A stretch of 64,000 nucleotides of DNA from Gracilaria gracilis (Eukaryota; Rhodophyta; Florideophyceae; Gracilariales; Gracilariaceae): NCBI GenBank assembly GCA_030374805.1, contig JARGSG010000212.1, positions 424,108 through 488,107 of the forward strand. Direction: 5' to 3'. The notes under the pieces are model-generated. The model did not search any database, was not told the DNA's origin, and saw only the letters and a program-made list of their open reading frames with translations. Made by a program: the position numbers and the translations under genes. This document shows, one piece after another, positions 33,294 through 43,210 of the stretch. Position 1 is the stretch's first letter. Each line of letters starts with the position of its first letter.

Positions 33294-33485
33294 TGTTAAT
33301 ACCGGAGCGTCTCGTGCAAGGCAGAAGCGCCCCATGTGGCCACGTATGCGTGGCTCGTGTGTGCCTTGCTCCGTAGACTGCGCAGAAACGAATAAATTGC
33401 ACTGCACTCGGCCGTCGGTGTCATCCCGCGGACGGAGGGCAGCGAGTATTCCTGTCTTCCCCTCAGTTCTACCTCGCTCGTAACA
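33294..33485 (+). repeat. Copia 3' LTR
   Basis: This is the direct-repeat partner of 16135-16326 with about 16 substitutions. It is preceded by a short purine-rich run (GAGGGACGG) that could be the polypurine tract, and followed by GCGTG, the exact copy of the left flank. Confidence 0.92.
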
Positions 33486-33576
33486 GCGTGTCTATTTCCA
33501 GCCGCTTCGTGGCGGAGACGGACTTGGGGACCGTGCGCGCGCGCACAGCGTATAGTAAACTGTGAACTCTCCACAA

Positions 33577-33625
33577 TGCGCAGCGGATCATCCCTGTGGA
33601 GTCCACATGGATGATCCGCTGCGCA
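33577..33625. repeat. 49-bp near-perfect palindrome
   Basis: Outer arms of 17 bp (TGCGCAGCGGATCATCC and its complement) and inner arms TGTGGA/TCCACA surround a central G, with one mismatched pair between them. It can form a cruciform or hairpin. Confidence 0.8.
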
Positions 33626-33850
33626 GCCATTGGCCGGCGCTTGCAACTGGCTGCTCGCGCAGCGCGCCGCGTGCTTTTTTCCACACGTCACGGACACTCT
33701 ACCGCGCATCAAGCGCAGCGCGGAACGCCTTTGCATTGGCTGGCGCGTGGCCACGTTCGCACACTCTCGTCGTCCCACATTCGCAGCGTGCGCATGCTCT
33801 TGCGCAAGCGCAGCCACGTTCGCACACGCTCGTCGTCCCACATTCGCAGC

Positions 33851-33888
33851 GTGCGCATGCTCTTGCCCAAGCGCAAGAGCATGCGCAC
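33851..33888. repeat. 16-bp-arm hairpin
   Basis: GTGCGCATGCTCTTGC at 33851-33866 is complementary to 33873-33888 across the 6-bp spacer CCAAGC. Confidence 0.8.
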
Positions 33889-34413
33889 GCACCCACACCT
33901 GTCCGCGTGGAGACGTGTGCGCGTGTACACACATGTACACGTACCCACATGCGCCGTCGTGATCATCGCAGAAACGTTGTGGGGAGTTGTAAGGTCTAGT
34001 CGCAGCGCGCCGCGTGCCTTTTTGCACACGTCACGGGCACTCCCCCGCGCAGCAAGCGCAGCGAGGAACGCGGAACGCCTTTTCATTGGCTGGCGCGTGG
34101 CCACGTTCGCACACGCTCGTCGTCCCACATTCGCAGCGCTCTCCGCTCGCCGCCGCCGCGCTCTCCGCTCGCTGTGCGACGCCGTCGCCATCGTCTCTCC
34201 GCTTGCCGAGCTCGCCGCTCGCTCGCCGTCGCCGTCGCTGATGCGTCCCCCTCTTCCGGCGCCAGCTCGTTCTACACTGCGCTACGCCGTGTGTACGGGC
34301 GCCACCCGCATCGCGAGCTTCCGCGCGCTGCGCCGCCTGCTGCGGCCGCGTTTTGCGGCGCGCCACAGTCACCGCCGCTGCTGCGCGAGTTAATCAACCG
34401 CCAATCAACCACT

Positions 34414-34728
34414 GGTATGGATAGCCCAATCCACGTGTATTTTGAAGCTTTATAAAACGTCGCCGTTTATTGCGCCGTCGGGCGGTTTTGTTGATGATGT
34501 TGTGTCACTCTGCCTGCTGCGCGCGTCGTCAGCACCTTTTCTGATTTTTCGGGAATCCTGATCCTGAAGTCACTTCAAGTCACACCCTTGCGAAAAATCA
34601 GAAAAGGTGCTGACGACGCGCGCAGCAGGCAGAGTGACACAACATCATCAACAAAACCGCCCGACGGCGCAATAAACGGCGACGTTTTATAAAGCTTCAA
34701 AATACACGTGGATTGGGCTATCCATACC
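34414..34728. repeat. Perfect 138-bp inverted repeat with 39-bp spacer
   Basis: Arms 34414-34551 and 34591-34728 are exact reverse complements over 138 bp; homology ends sharply at both the outer and the inner ends. The spacer 34552-34590 is unique but itself contains GAAGTCACTTC. Each arm includes TTTATAAA. A transcript would fold into a long perfect hairpin, a potential source of small RNA. Alternatives are a foldback transposon, replication-fork template switching, or an assembly or cloning artefact. Confidence 0.9.
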
Positions 34729-34785
34729 CATACCCGCGGCACACAGACAGCCACCTCGCCCAGTCTCCGCACTTGAGCGGCGCTC

Positions 34786-34830
34786 GGTTCGTGACAACGT
34801 GCGCTCAATGAGCGCACGTTGTCACGAACC
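34786..34830. repeat. 45-bp perfect palindrome
   Basis: The 22-bp arms (starting GGTTCGTGACAACG) flank a single central A at 34808. It lies 58 bp from the 138-bp inverted repeat and about 100 bp upstream of the next gene. Confidence 0.9.
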
Positions 34831-34933
34831 CGCGCTGCAACGGCGTGGCACTCTGCCTGACTCACACTCACTTATCAACGCTTGCCTCGTATATGATTAA
34901 AGACACCACACCATCCTATGTGTTCGCTCCCGC

Positions 34934-36100
34934 TTGCTCGCAAGTCGCATTCATCTCATATGCATTTCAATGCTTCTACAGTCCAAAACCCTTCTCCCTC
35001 ATGCTATAGTTTCCCCTTTCATGATGCTCAGTCTTCCCATCGCTCTCATCTTTACACTGCTCCTGACCATTCCTGTTCTTGCTCATCCCCAGTACGACTT
35101 ATCCAATGATCCAAAATCCCAACAAAGTTCTGAAGATGTTCCATCGTCAACAATCACAGCCTTTATCGCCGGCCTCCTTGTCCCGGCTTTCTGCCAATGT
35201 CTCCTCGATTGGCTTGAGGTGTTTTCCAATCCGCTTCCCATCAATACCTTCTGGCCGTACGCGCAAATCATCTTCCGAATCTTAGCGTATTACACTTCAC
35301 TTTCAGTCGGTTTGTTGCTCGCCCTGTATGGCATAGCCAAGCCGTCATTCGATATTGGTGGCGCTGGTGTCGGTGTGTTGGTTTCCTTGTATGCCTCCAA
35401 CCTCTCTGCTTGCGCTTCGTACAGGCTTGCCCAGATATGGAACTATCCGCGCTTCAGTCATATCCCACGCGAGCACTGCTGTCCGCTACCGTACGCTCTC
35501 ACACAGCTCACGCGTCTGTCCATTCGCTCTGAACTCTGGAACACCATGCCGTTCAAACAATTCCTTGATCTCGTAGCCTTCGCTGTGCAATTAGGCAATG
35601 AAACCCTTCTTGACACCCTGTTCAAAACGGAATCCTCGCTCACCACATCGGCCAAACTCCGTCAGCTACACCAACGTATCCCACATTTTCAGCGTCTCCT
35701 CAGTGCACGAAAACGGTTTGTAAGTAATGCCTTCAAAGACTTAGTGTGCATCGCGAACGAAACCAATCCACCGGAATCTTTTTCCTTTGCAAAGCGCGTG
35801 GATCTTGTGACGTACTGCTTGCATCTCGGTGATGGGCAGCTTATAGCACGGGTTTTGAATACGGACACTGGTCGGTCACCAGCATGTGCTACCAGGCTCT
35901 CGGAAGTTCAGATTCGTCTTCCAGATCTCAATTGCCTTTCAGAAGCCCGCCAACAGAATCTAGTGAAATTGCTAAAGGAGTTAATTCAGAGAGCATCGGA
36001 TGAAACCATGACAAGTATACCTCCATTTCGTGATGTGGTCAACCTGTACTTGAATTCAGTTCACACCCTAAACTCATTTCCGATGACGTTACGACCCTGA
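34934..36100 (+). CDS. Multi-pass membrane protein of unknown function
   Basis: This single frame of 388 residues ends in TGA. The first 50 residues contain a long hydrophobic segment (MMLSLPIALIFTLLLTIPVLA) that is a signal anchor or signal peptide. Further hydrophobic segments at about residues 75-95 (FIAGLLVPAFCQCLL), 105-130 and 135-165 (GAGVGVLVSLYASNLSACASY) suggest three or four membrane spans. The C-terminal 200 residues are soluble-looking and Leu/Arg-rich with repeated helical character (FLDLVAFAVQLGNETLLDTLF). An internal ATG 13 codons in could be the true start. No family was recognised. It lies between the palindrome cluster and a gene-poor region. Confidence 0.6.
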   Translation: MLASRIHLICISMLLQSKTLLPHAIVSPFMMLSLPIALIFTLLLTIPVLAHPQYDLSNDPKSQQSSEDVPSSTITAFIAGLLVPAFCQCLLDWLEVFSNPLPINTFWPYAQIIFRILAYYTSLSVGLLLALYGIAKPSFDIGGAGVGVLVSLYASNLSACASYRLAQIWNYPRFSHIPREHCCPLPYALTQLTRLSIRSELWNTMPFKQFLDLVAFAVQLGNETLLDTLFKTESSLTTSAKLRQLHQRIPHFQRLLSARKRFVSNAFKDLVCIANETNPPESFSFAKRVDLVTYCLHLGDGQLIARVLNTDTGRSPACATRLSEVQIRLPDLNCLSEARQQNLVKLLKELIQRASDETMTSIPPFRDVVNLYLNSVHTLNSFPMTLRP

Positions 36101-38859
36101 TACCGGATTATGATGGTTTGGACAAGCTCTTGTGTTGCGGAAGAAGATTTGAACAAAAAGAGTCAGATGCATGCAACCAAGAAACAACAAAGAATGTATA
36201 TTTGGATACGCTTGTATTGCGAAATGTATCGATAGTCCAGTCCCATGAATTGTTTGCTTCTTTGTAAACCCATTCATGCCACTGAATAGCTCCAAGTAGT
36301 ACCACTGACTAGCAAAGAAGATAGAATCTGCAGATAACACCTGCGATGAATACATCGGCGCCTGCTTATGAGACCAATCGACAGAAGTGTTGTGATTCAG
36401 CTACGAATTGTACGCTGTGAAAGCGTATCACATGCACGTCAAAATGACGATAAAGAGTAGATCGAGACATATCGATCGGACCCCGCGACCTTGTCCACCG
36501 TTTCGGCATATGTGCACATTTGCACTTTTGACAGACGTAGACATCGATACGTGGTTCCCAGTCAACGAACTCATACAAGTGATGCCCATTTGCACAGCGA
36601 ATCAGGCAAACCGGTCCAAGGCACGTCAGGTCCCAATGAGTTCTACACTGTGTAGATGCATGCCAAGGTGTGCACGGTCATGACGCATCTCCGTTTCTCG
36701 GGGTATCTCTCGTATCCTGACGATGCCATCGGCAGAGAGCGTCCGGTTGCGCTAGCAAGGTGTCAAAATGAGAGAAGTGGCAAGTCAAAACAATCAAGGC
36801 TGAAAGCGGCGAATGTGTAACGCTGCTCTTTGTTGTGGTGATCACCGCGGTTGAAGAACATAGGCCAAGTGCGTGGTTAACATGACGAAGAGCGGTGCGG
36901 ATAAGTGGTGTGGACGAGTTGTGCAGTGTTCACGCTTACCCTATTCTTGGCTGTTTTGTGGGGCCGTTGATGGCCGTTGCAACGGCCGTGAAGATGATGT
37001 TCGGAGCTGCATTCGAAAGGACAGACATGAGGTCAGTGCAAACTGCTTGTGCCATTGGTGTTTGATCTATTGCATTTCGGTGCTTGCTGAGTTGGCAACG
37101 ATTGGAAATCGGCGGTCACGGCTGCATTCAAGCTTGCTTAGACTGCGCAAGTGGGAGCAAAGGGACGGCCTCTGCGCCACTGCGTGCCGTGTTCACATCC
37201 GCGACGGCGAGACCAGCGGTATCTCAGTAACCTTACAGGTAGCTTGAGATTTGACGTTGAACACCTCAGACTGCTGTACACGTATACCAACGCCACGTGT
37301 ACACGAATTCAGTAGTTGTCCAACGTTTTGTCGTGGAACACGTCTTGGAGTTGTTCCACGCCATTTGCGGTTCCTTGTTCAGTAGCCATTTGTACGAAGG
37401 TAGATATCTCAACAGGGCAAAGCTCCCACGGTATCTAGGTTTCGAGGGTTAGGACAGGTACCGTCGGTACAAGGATAAAAGTTTAACCCTTTAACACTCT
37501 TGCATTCTTCTGCGGCCGCAGTTTTGTTGAACGCACCCTGTATGGAAAGGACTGTGATTACTTGCAAAGGTTTGGCCACCGAGAACGGAATCAGCTGCTG
37601 TGTGCTCATCCCACTTCACCTTACACTCACAATTACGAGAGGCTGATTTATATTACGGTTTAGCGCTATCATTGCCACGTAGAACGAAGGGTGCTTCTCT
37701 TTCTTCCATCTTTTTCGATCCTGAAAAGTTCTTTGTGCCTTGATACTATACTAAAGCAGTGGCATCTCCACGTTCAAACCTCTCGTATCTATATAGCGAC
37801 GTGATGAATTATATCATCGCGGCTCCAATATCACTCCGGGCTGCCAGCGGCAAGCATTGCTGCCACGTTGGCTGCAATTGGTTGATGCATCAAATCTAAA
37901 AAAATTAATTAAATTAAATGAAAGCAAATCTCACGAGATCACGCGATCAACGACCGTCGCGCGCTCGGAGATACATACAGTAGTTCTACTTACAGTAGGG
38001 GAGAGCAAGATGATCTCGATGATCGCCCAGCTGCCGCGACACAGCCTGCCACATCATGTGTCACGTGCGTGACACATCCACCGTGCGTCGCGTACAGTGT
38101 ACGCCGTACACCCCCTTCCTTCGGCGAGCAGCACTCCAACTTCATTTACGGTTAGACGCCGTCTAGCCTAACTCCATCCGATCTCTCTAGTGCATAAAAC
38201 AGTGCACCACCCAACGCATCGTTATCATCGTCATGCTAACCAAGGCCAATGGAGGGAGTGTAATTTGTTTTTCCCGTGCCGCGGTTTCTTACCATGCTCT
38301 TTCCATTCATGTTTTGTTCATCGTGGCGCAGTCCATCCGGGTTCATTTGAGGTTTCTCAGTAGAGTACAAGATGGGCAAAGTCCAGATGCATTCGAATAG
38401 GGTTCTTCCTAACTGTTAGTAACTTGATGTTATCACAACTGAAACGTACTCCATTTGTTTGAAAGATCTAGTGTACCAGAAGAGAGCTGTACTACTTGTT
38501 GTGCTGTGCCCTTCGCCTACTATTTTTGGGTACATTGTCACAGAGAAAAGTCGGAAAGGTATGAAAAAGGGAGGCAAAACTAAAGGTTGTATATAAGTAT
38601 AGATTTATTTGAGCGTTTGGCTTGCCGAAAAGGTGGGGTTTGATTCGTGCTCTGTGCTCTGTGAGATTGCGATATGCATGCGCTTGTTTTGAGCAGTGCA
38701 ATAGAAACGAAGTATATACAAGATGTTGATTCTTCCGTTTGGATGCATGGCTATTTCCAGATTGGTTGCAGTAATGTGTACAAAATATGAGGACAGTTAG
38801 TGAAAGCAAAGTTATATCCAGTTAGTGGTTGAAAGTTAGGAGAAAGTTAGTTGTTGAAG
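36101..38859. other. Intergenic; diverged dispersed repeat near 38.1 kb
   Basis: No convincing gene. A frame at 36873-37247 is Cys-rich and one at 37409-37609 (minus) contains CTDGTCPNP, but both are short and without known family. About 38040-38250 resembles 13960-14310 as a diverged dispersed repeat. The remainder is AT-rich without recognisable signals. Confidence 0.4.
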
Positions 38860-39370
38860 TTAAAGAGAGTTAGTAGTCAAAAGTTAGAAAGTAGAAGGCT
38901 ATAGTACAGCTGTATGGTACAAAGGGTCTGTTGTACAAAGGTTCTAATGTACAAAGGGTCTGTTGTACAAAGGTTCTGTTATACAGTGGTTCTGTTATAC
39001 AGTGGTTCTGTTATACAAAGACTTCCAAATCTGTGAAGAAGATACACAATCGTACAAACATCGGAGGTTAGATCCGTGAAACACGAAAACAAAGATGCAC
39101 CTCAACAGCGTGATGAAAAAGCAGCAAACAAGCAACTTACAAGAATAAGCAATGACCGGTCACCTGATACAATTCCCTCCCGACAGCGGCCCTTACGTCG
39201 ACGGTTCCAAAGTGAAAACGAAACATTTCACAATGCAACCGATGGGGCGCCCCTCCGACCACTGCCGAGACCCTACCACAATGCCCACCCAATATGTACA
39301 GTGGTAGGCCCGAGCAACGGAATGAACATGTGGAGAGGAAACCCCCTGGAACAGTGCGGCTGTCCAGCGA
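38860..39370 (+). repeat. Dispersed repeat, copy 1
   Basis: The order of words here (AAAGTTAGAAAGTA, GTACAGCTGTATG, GATGCAAAAGCAGCAAACAAGC-like, GTCGACGGTTCCAAAGTG, CCGCTGCCGAGAC-like, GGAATGAACATG) matches 42760-43210 at moderate identity. Copy 1 differs by an expanded 16-bp array. The open frames in both copies probably reflect shared repeat sequence rather than a gene. The family is unknown; it may be a non-autonomous transposon. Confidence 0.7.
38914..39025 (+). repeat. 16-bp tandem array, 7 units
   Basis: Seven contiguous 16-bp units of the form GTTGTACAAAGGTTCT or GTTATACAGTGGTTCT. The array sits inside dispersed-repeat copy 1 and is nearly absent from copy 2, so it expanded after the two copies separated. 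Confidence 0.8.
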
Positions 39371-40130
39371 CTAAAATAGAAAAGATGTAGATCACGGAAT
39401 TCTGGGAGGTTTGGGGAATCCAGAATGTGGATGTGGATGATATTCGTTACCCGAGAAGACGGTGACGAATATGAAGTATGGTTGCGAGGTGTTGCATCGA
39501 CGAAAAATTTTCAGTGACACCAATTCACAGTTCCTGCTCGATATGTCAGCACGCCAGTTGGCTTAAACGGCGGCAGCAAAGTTCACAACAATATACAGAT
39601 GACAAAGCAGAGACAAAGAAGACGAGTTTCCCGACCGGGTGAAGATTGGTTAGAAGAACCACCAAGTGTCCAGAATGGTGTTCCAATTCCATTTGCGGGA
39701 AGAATTCTTTCCAAGAGCCAGTCGAATCCACAAGTATCAGGCAGAGAAAATGCGCGATAGCAAGAGAGAAAGAGAGAGAGGAGGTATGTACAACAGCGGC
39801 CGAGAAAGAAGAGGGTGGGCAGGTGCCAGAGCGAATGGGGAAGAAGCGAGAGCGCAGGAGCGCGGACAAGCTTGCGCAACAAAACCACAACAGCGAATAC
39901 GATGAAGAGATACCCGGCCGGTTGAAAAGCGTCTAGAAAAACCAGAGAGCCTCGAGATTCTGCCACAAAGTCGGTTCGATCTGGCGGATAAGAGCGTCGG
40001 AGAAGCGCCATCCAGAGCAACAAATGAGCGATGTGTACAAGAGCGGATGTGAAGCGGAGGGTTGGGAATGGCAGTTGTAGATGGGTCGAGGAGTTTCGGT
40101 GCGGCTTTTGTACCATCGCGGCCCCCCGCA
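39371..40130. other. Intergenic, no gene recognised
   Basis: Overlapping open frames occur on both strands (39583-40131 minus and 39646-39936 plus). The minus frame has hydrophobic stretches, but no domain or signal was recognised and composition does not favour either strand. Confidence 0.35.
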
Positions 40131-40876
40131 TTCAGCGCGCGCGCTCGGCGCTACGGGCCGTATGGGACGTGGTGAGCTGCGTGCCGCACATCCTCGCGAG
40201 CTCGCTGCTCCCTACGCGCACGGCGTTCCAATTGGCATCCCAATCGTCCGGGATGCTGGGCCTACATTAGAGACGCCGTGCGAGCTCGCGGCGACGTGTG
40301 AACTCGCAGCGACGTGCACTTGGGTGTCGGAGTGGCGGCAAGCTGGAAGGTACGCCGCACCCGCCCGAATTCAGCGCGCGCGCGCTTGGCCGCACCGGCC
40401 GCATGGGACGTGGTGAGCTGCGTGCCGCAAGTCTTCGCGAGCTCGCGGGGACGTGCGCCGGGGTGTCGGGCACGGCGTTCCAATTGACTTGCCAGCGTCT
40501 AGGATGCTGGGCTGACATTAGAGACGCCGTGAGAGCTCGCGACGCCGTGAGAGCTCGCGGCGACGTGTGAGCTCACGGCGACGTGTGAGCTCGCGGCGAC
40601 GTGCGCCGAGGTGTCAGAGTGGCGGCGAGCTGGAAGGTATGTCGCAGCCGCCTGAATTCGGCGCGCGCGCTTGGCCGCGCCGGCCGCACCGCTGCCGTGT
40701 GCGACGTGGTGAGCGGCGTGCCGCACGAGTTCGCGAGCTCGCCGCTCCGTTCGCGCACGGCGTTCTAATTGGCGTCCTCGTTGTCGGGGATGCTGGGCTG
40801 GCATTAGAGTGGCGACGTGCGAGCTGGCGGCGACGTGCGCCTGGGTGTTGATGTGGCGGCGAGCTCGAAGGTATGT
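40131..40876 (+). repeat. Tandem repeat, three units of about 220-290 bp
   Basis: Units begin at 40131, 40370 and 40657 with TTCAGCGCGCGCG-like sequence. They run through GGGACGTGGTGAGCTGCGTG and CACGGCGTTCCAATTG to AGCTGGAAGGTA. Each unit carries a variable number of a roughly 18-bp sub-repeat of GAGCTCGCGGCGACGTGT type, most expanded in unit 2. The frames through it are Arg/Ala-rich on both strands and are not called as genes. Confidence 0.8.
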
Positions 40877-41179
40877 AAACTTTACGAGGGTAAATGCAGC
40901 AACGATATCTACGAAGGTAACTTCGTGATCGCGGGCAAGCTCCTGGGACGAAATTGAACGGGCACGAGCTCGAGGACACGTGGAGCGCGAGGCTTGAATT
41001 TCTCTCTGTAAGGCAATTGAAGGTATCTCTGTAAGGGAATGCTCAACGCTTCGTGCGCACGGCGCATGCGGACAAGCTCACGACAGACGAGTGACTCGAT
41101 TCGCGACGGACAGCTGTAAGTTCGGTTTTGGTGTGTTTACACGTGGCTTACAGCTTTCGTTGGGATCAACGTTGTATTT

Positions 41180-41338
41180 GTTCGGCGAACACCAGCTCTT
41201 TTTTTGTTACCGTTGGTACCAGTTCGACGGGACGTTCTCTTTTTTAAAAGCTTAAAAGCCCTACAATTGTTCGGCGAACACCAGCTCTTTTTTTTTTACC
41301 AGTTCGACGGGACGTTCTCTTTTAAGCCCTACAATTGT
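41180..41338 (+). repeat. Two-copy tandem duplication (about 89 and 70 bp)
   Basis: The unit runs from GTTCGGCGAACACCAGCTC through AGTTCGACGGGACGTTCTC to CCCTACAATT and is repeated head to tail. The second copy lacks a segment near the poly-T run and another near AAAAGCTTAA. Confidence 0.85.
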
Positions 41339-42759
41339 TATCTAGCCAGTGCTCATCCCCCAGTAGGTAGACAAACTTTGATCTTTCTTCTTTACGTACG
41401 ATTGACGCAGACTAGTTTCAATTCACTTTCTGCTTGCAATGATCGGGTTAGGAACGCAACCGGTTCGACGTCAAGGGTATCTTGGTGTTCAGAGGGCTTA
41501 CAGCTTCAGGTGAACATGTAGGGACACGCTTGTTTCTTGCATCTTGTCCAGTATTGTATTGAGAGCAAACACGACAGGGGGTAGAAATCGAGCTAAACCT
41601 CGAGCATGTAGTTCTTCGAATCTCCCTTGAATATCACCTCAAGAGGAGAACTGGTTTCAAGGATACCGCATTCCAAAACACGCTCAGTCGAATCTATGAT
41701 TGGACACGAACCACGACAGTTCTTCGCCTTCCGGCAGAAAGTAATGAAGCTTTACTATAGTTTTTCTACAGGTAACTATCTGGAAACGGTTGTCAAAAGG
41801 TAAGGACAATAATCGAAAGACTTGAATTCGGTTGAGCTGTTTCTTCAATATGACGTTCTCTCTCTCTCTCTCTCTCTGTTTATGAGTGCACTAGTTCAAT
41901 TATGGCTTGGTGCAGATATGACGTTGCATTTGCCCGGAGTATGTACCAGGGTACGCAGTTTTTGGCATAAGAAAGCTGCAGTATTCAGTAGCGAGAGGCG
42001 TATTATTATTGTGGGATGGAACATGATGGAATATGTAGGTATAGAAATTAGGGCCATTCCTGTTTAAAAAGGCAGGCTATGGAATTGGCAGGCATGTCAA
42101 GATGATTCTTGTTGTGAACGTTGGAGTTGTCGAATAGAACAAGGGAGAATTGTAAAGAAAAGTAGAGGACTATAAAAGCTGTTGACCGTCTTGCTGCGAT
42201 GCTTTCTTCCGCAGCACCGCACCGTTCACCGTCTGTTGCCGCGACCAAGCTCGCCACTCCCTGTTTCTGAACTTGGGGTTTCGATAAGAATCGGGGTTTG
42301 GCCGGCAACCATCTGTTCTGCTTTGCTAAAAATGTTTTTGCTTCTTCACAAGATAGTCAAGGGGCTGGTTTACTTGCTGCCAGTTAATGGACATTATCTG
42401 ACCATGATCGAAAATATCCGCCGCGAAGCTCTGGCAACTGGATAGTGTCACAAGGCAAATTATTACAGATAGAGTCGTTTTTGATTCGCATGAAAATATA
42501 GCCGGATGTATGAAGCTTAGTCGGCGTGTTAGAATTGCACATTACATGGCGTTTGAATGTTGTTGTGGACTTGAAAACAAAATGTACATGCAGTTGTTCT
42601 GATTAGTGCAATACGACGGCAGTATATTTGAAGTTGTTGGAAGAGTGTGTTTTGAGTGGATGAGATGTTAAGATTGGTCATAGTAGAGCCGAAAATGATG
42701 GCGATATGTTAGTGCGTAAAGTTTAGGAGTTCGAAAGTGTTCGTGGCGTTTCGCCAGCT
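41339..42759. other. Intergenic, CT microsatellite only
   Basis: A CT run of about 12 units lies at about 41854-41878. No supported gene was seen; the short frame at 42182-42445 has no recognisable domain. Confidence 0.4.
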
Positions 42760-43210
42760 AGAGAGAGTTAACTTTAGTGGTCGAAAGCTAAAGCGAGTTG
42801 GCGATGAAAAGTTAGAAAGTATGAGAATATGGTACAGCTGTATGATACGAGGTTGTGTTGTACAAAAGCTGTCAAGTGCATGAAGAAGAAACACAACCAT
42901 ACAATATGGACGGTATCAAGATGCACGTCCACTTGCGTGATGCAAAAGCAGCAAACAAGCCAGTCGCAAGAACAAACAGTGGCCGGTCATCTGATGCAAT
43001 TCGCCCCGACGGCGGCCATTATGTCGACGGTTCCAAAGTGAAAACGAACCAATGCGCAATGAAAAGCGATAGGGCGTCTCCCCGACCGCTGCCGAGACGG
43101 TGGCACAATCGCGCACGGAGAATTGGCTTGCTCTGGGCGGCGCAAGCTGTCATACAGGGCAGATGCAAGGGAATGAACATGGGAGAGGAAGAAGCGGTTG
43201 CAACAGCGCG
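42760..43210 (+). repeat. Dispersed repeat, copy 2
   Basis: This is a diverged partner of 38860-39370 in the same orientation, about 3.9 kb away, lacking the expanded 16-bp array. An open frame at 42855-43301 runs through it, but no protein family is recognisable. Confidence 0.7.

Larger units (their letters stand above)
16135..33485 (+). mobile_element. Ty1/Copia retrotransposon, decayed, split by a Gypsy insertion
   Basis: Two 192-bp direct repeats with TG...CA ends (16135-16326 and 33294-33485) enclose a Copia-order polyprotein: Gag zinc knuckle, protease, integrase, reverse transcriptase, RNase H. The 5-bp sequence GCGTG flanks the whole unit at 16130-16134 and 33486-33490, so both LTRs belong to one insertion. 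Subtracting the nested Gypsy element and its duplicated target gives about 5.68 kb, a normal Copia length. The LTRs differ at about 16 of 192 sites (counted by eye). The coding region has stops and frameshifts, so it is dead. Confidence 0.93.
33491..34413. repeat. Palindrome- and repeat-rich, GC-rich region
   Basis: Two roughly 115-bp blocks (about 33677-33790 and 34019-34139) are direct copies, both running from a CACACGTCACGG word through CATTGGCTGGCGCGTGGCCACG to CCCACATTCGCAGCG. A 60-bp part of the block is repeated once more in tandem near 33800-33860. Long frames through the region (for example 33596-34393) are Arg/Ala/Ser/His-rich and overlap on both strands, so no gene is called. Confidence 0.6.

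Noticed and set aside
33596-34393. 265-codon frame in the palindrome region
   Set aside because: Arg/Ala/Ser/His-rich, mirrored by long frames on the other strand, and spans direct repeats.
39076-39390. Possible small basic protein gene, with a similar frame at 42855-43301
   Set aside because: The similarity is part of a longer nucleotide repeat that extends outside the frames; coding function is not supported.
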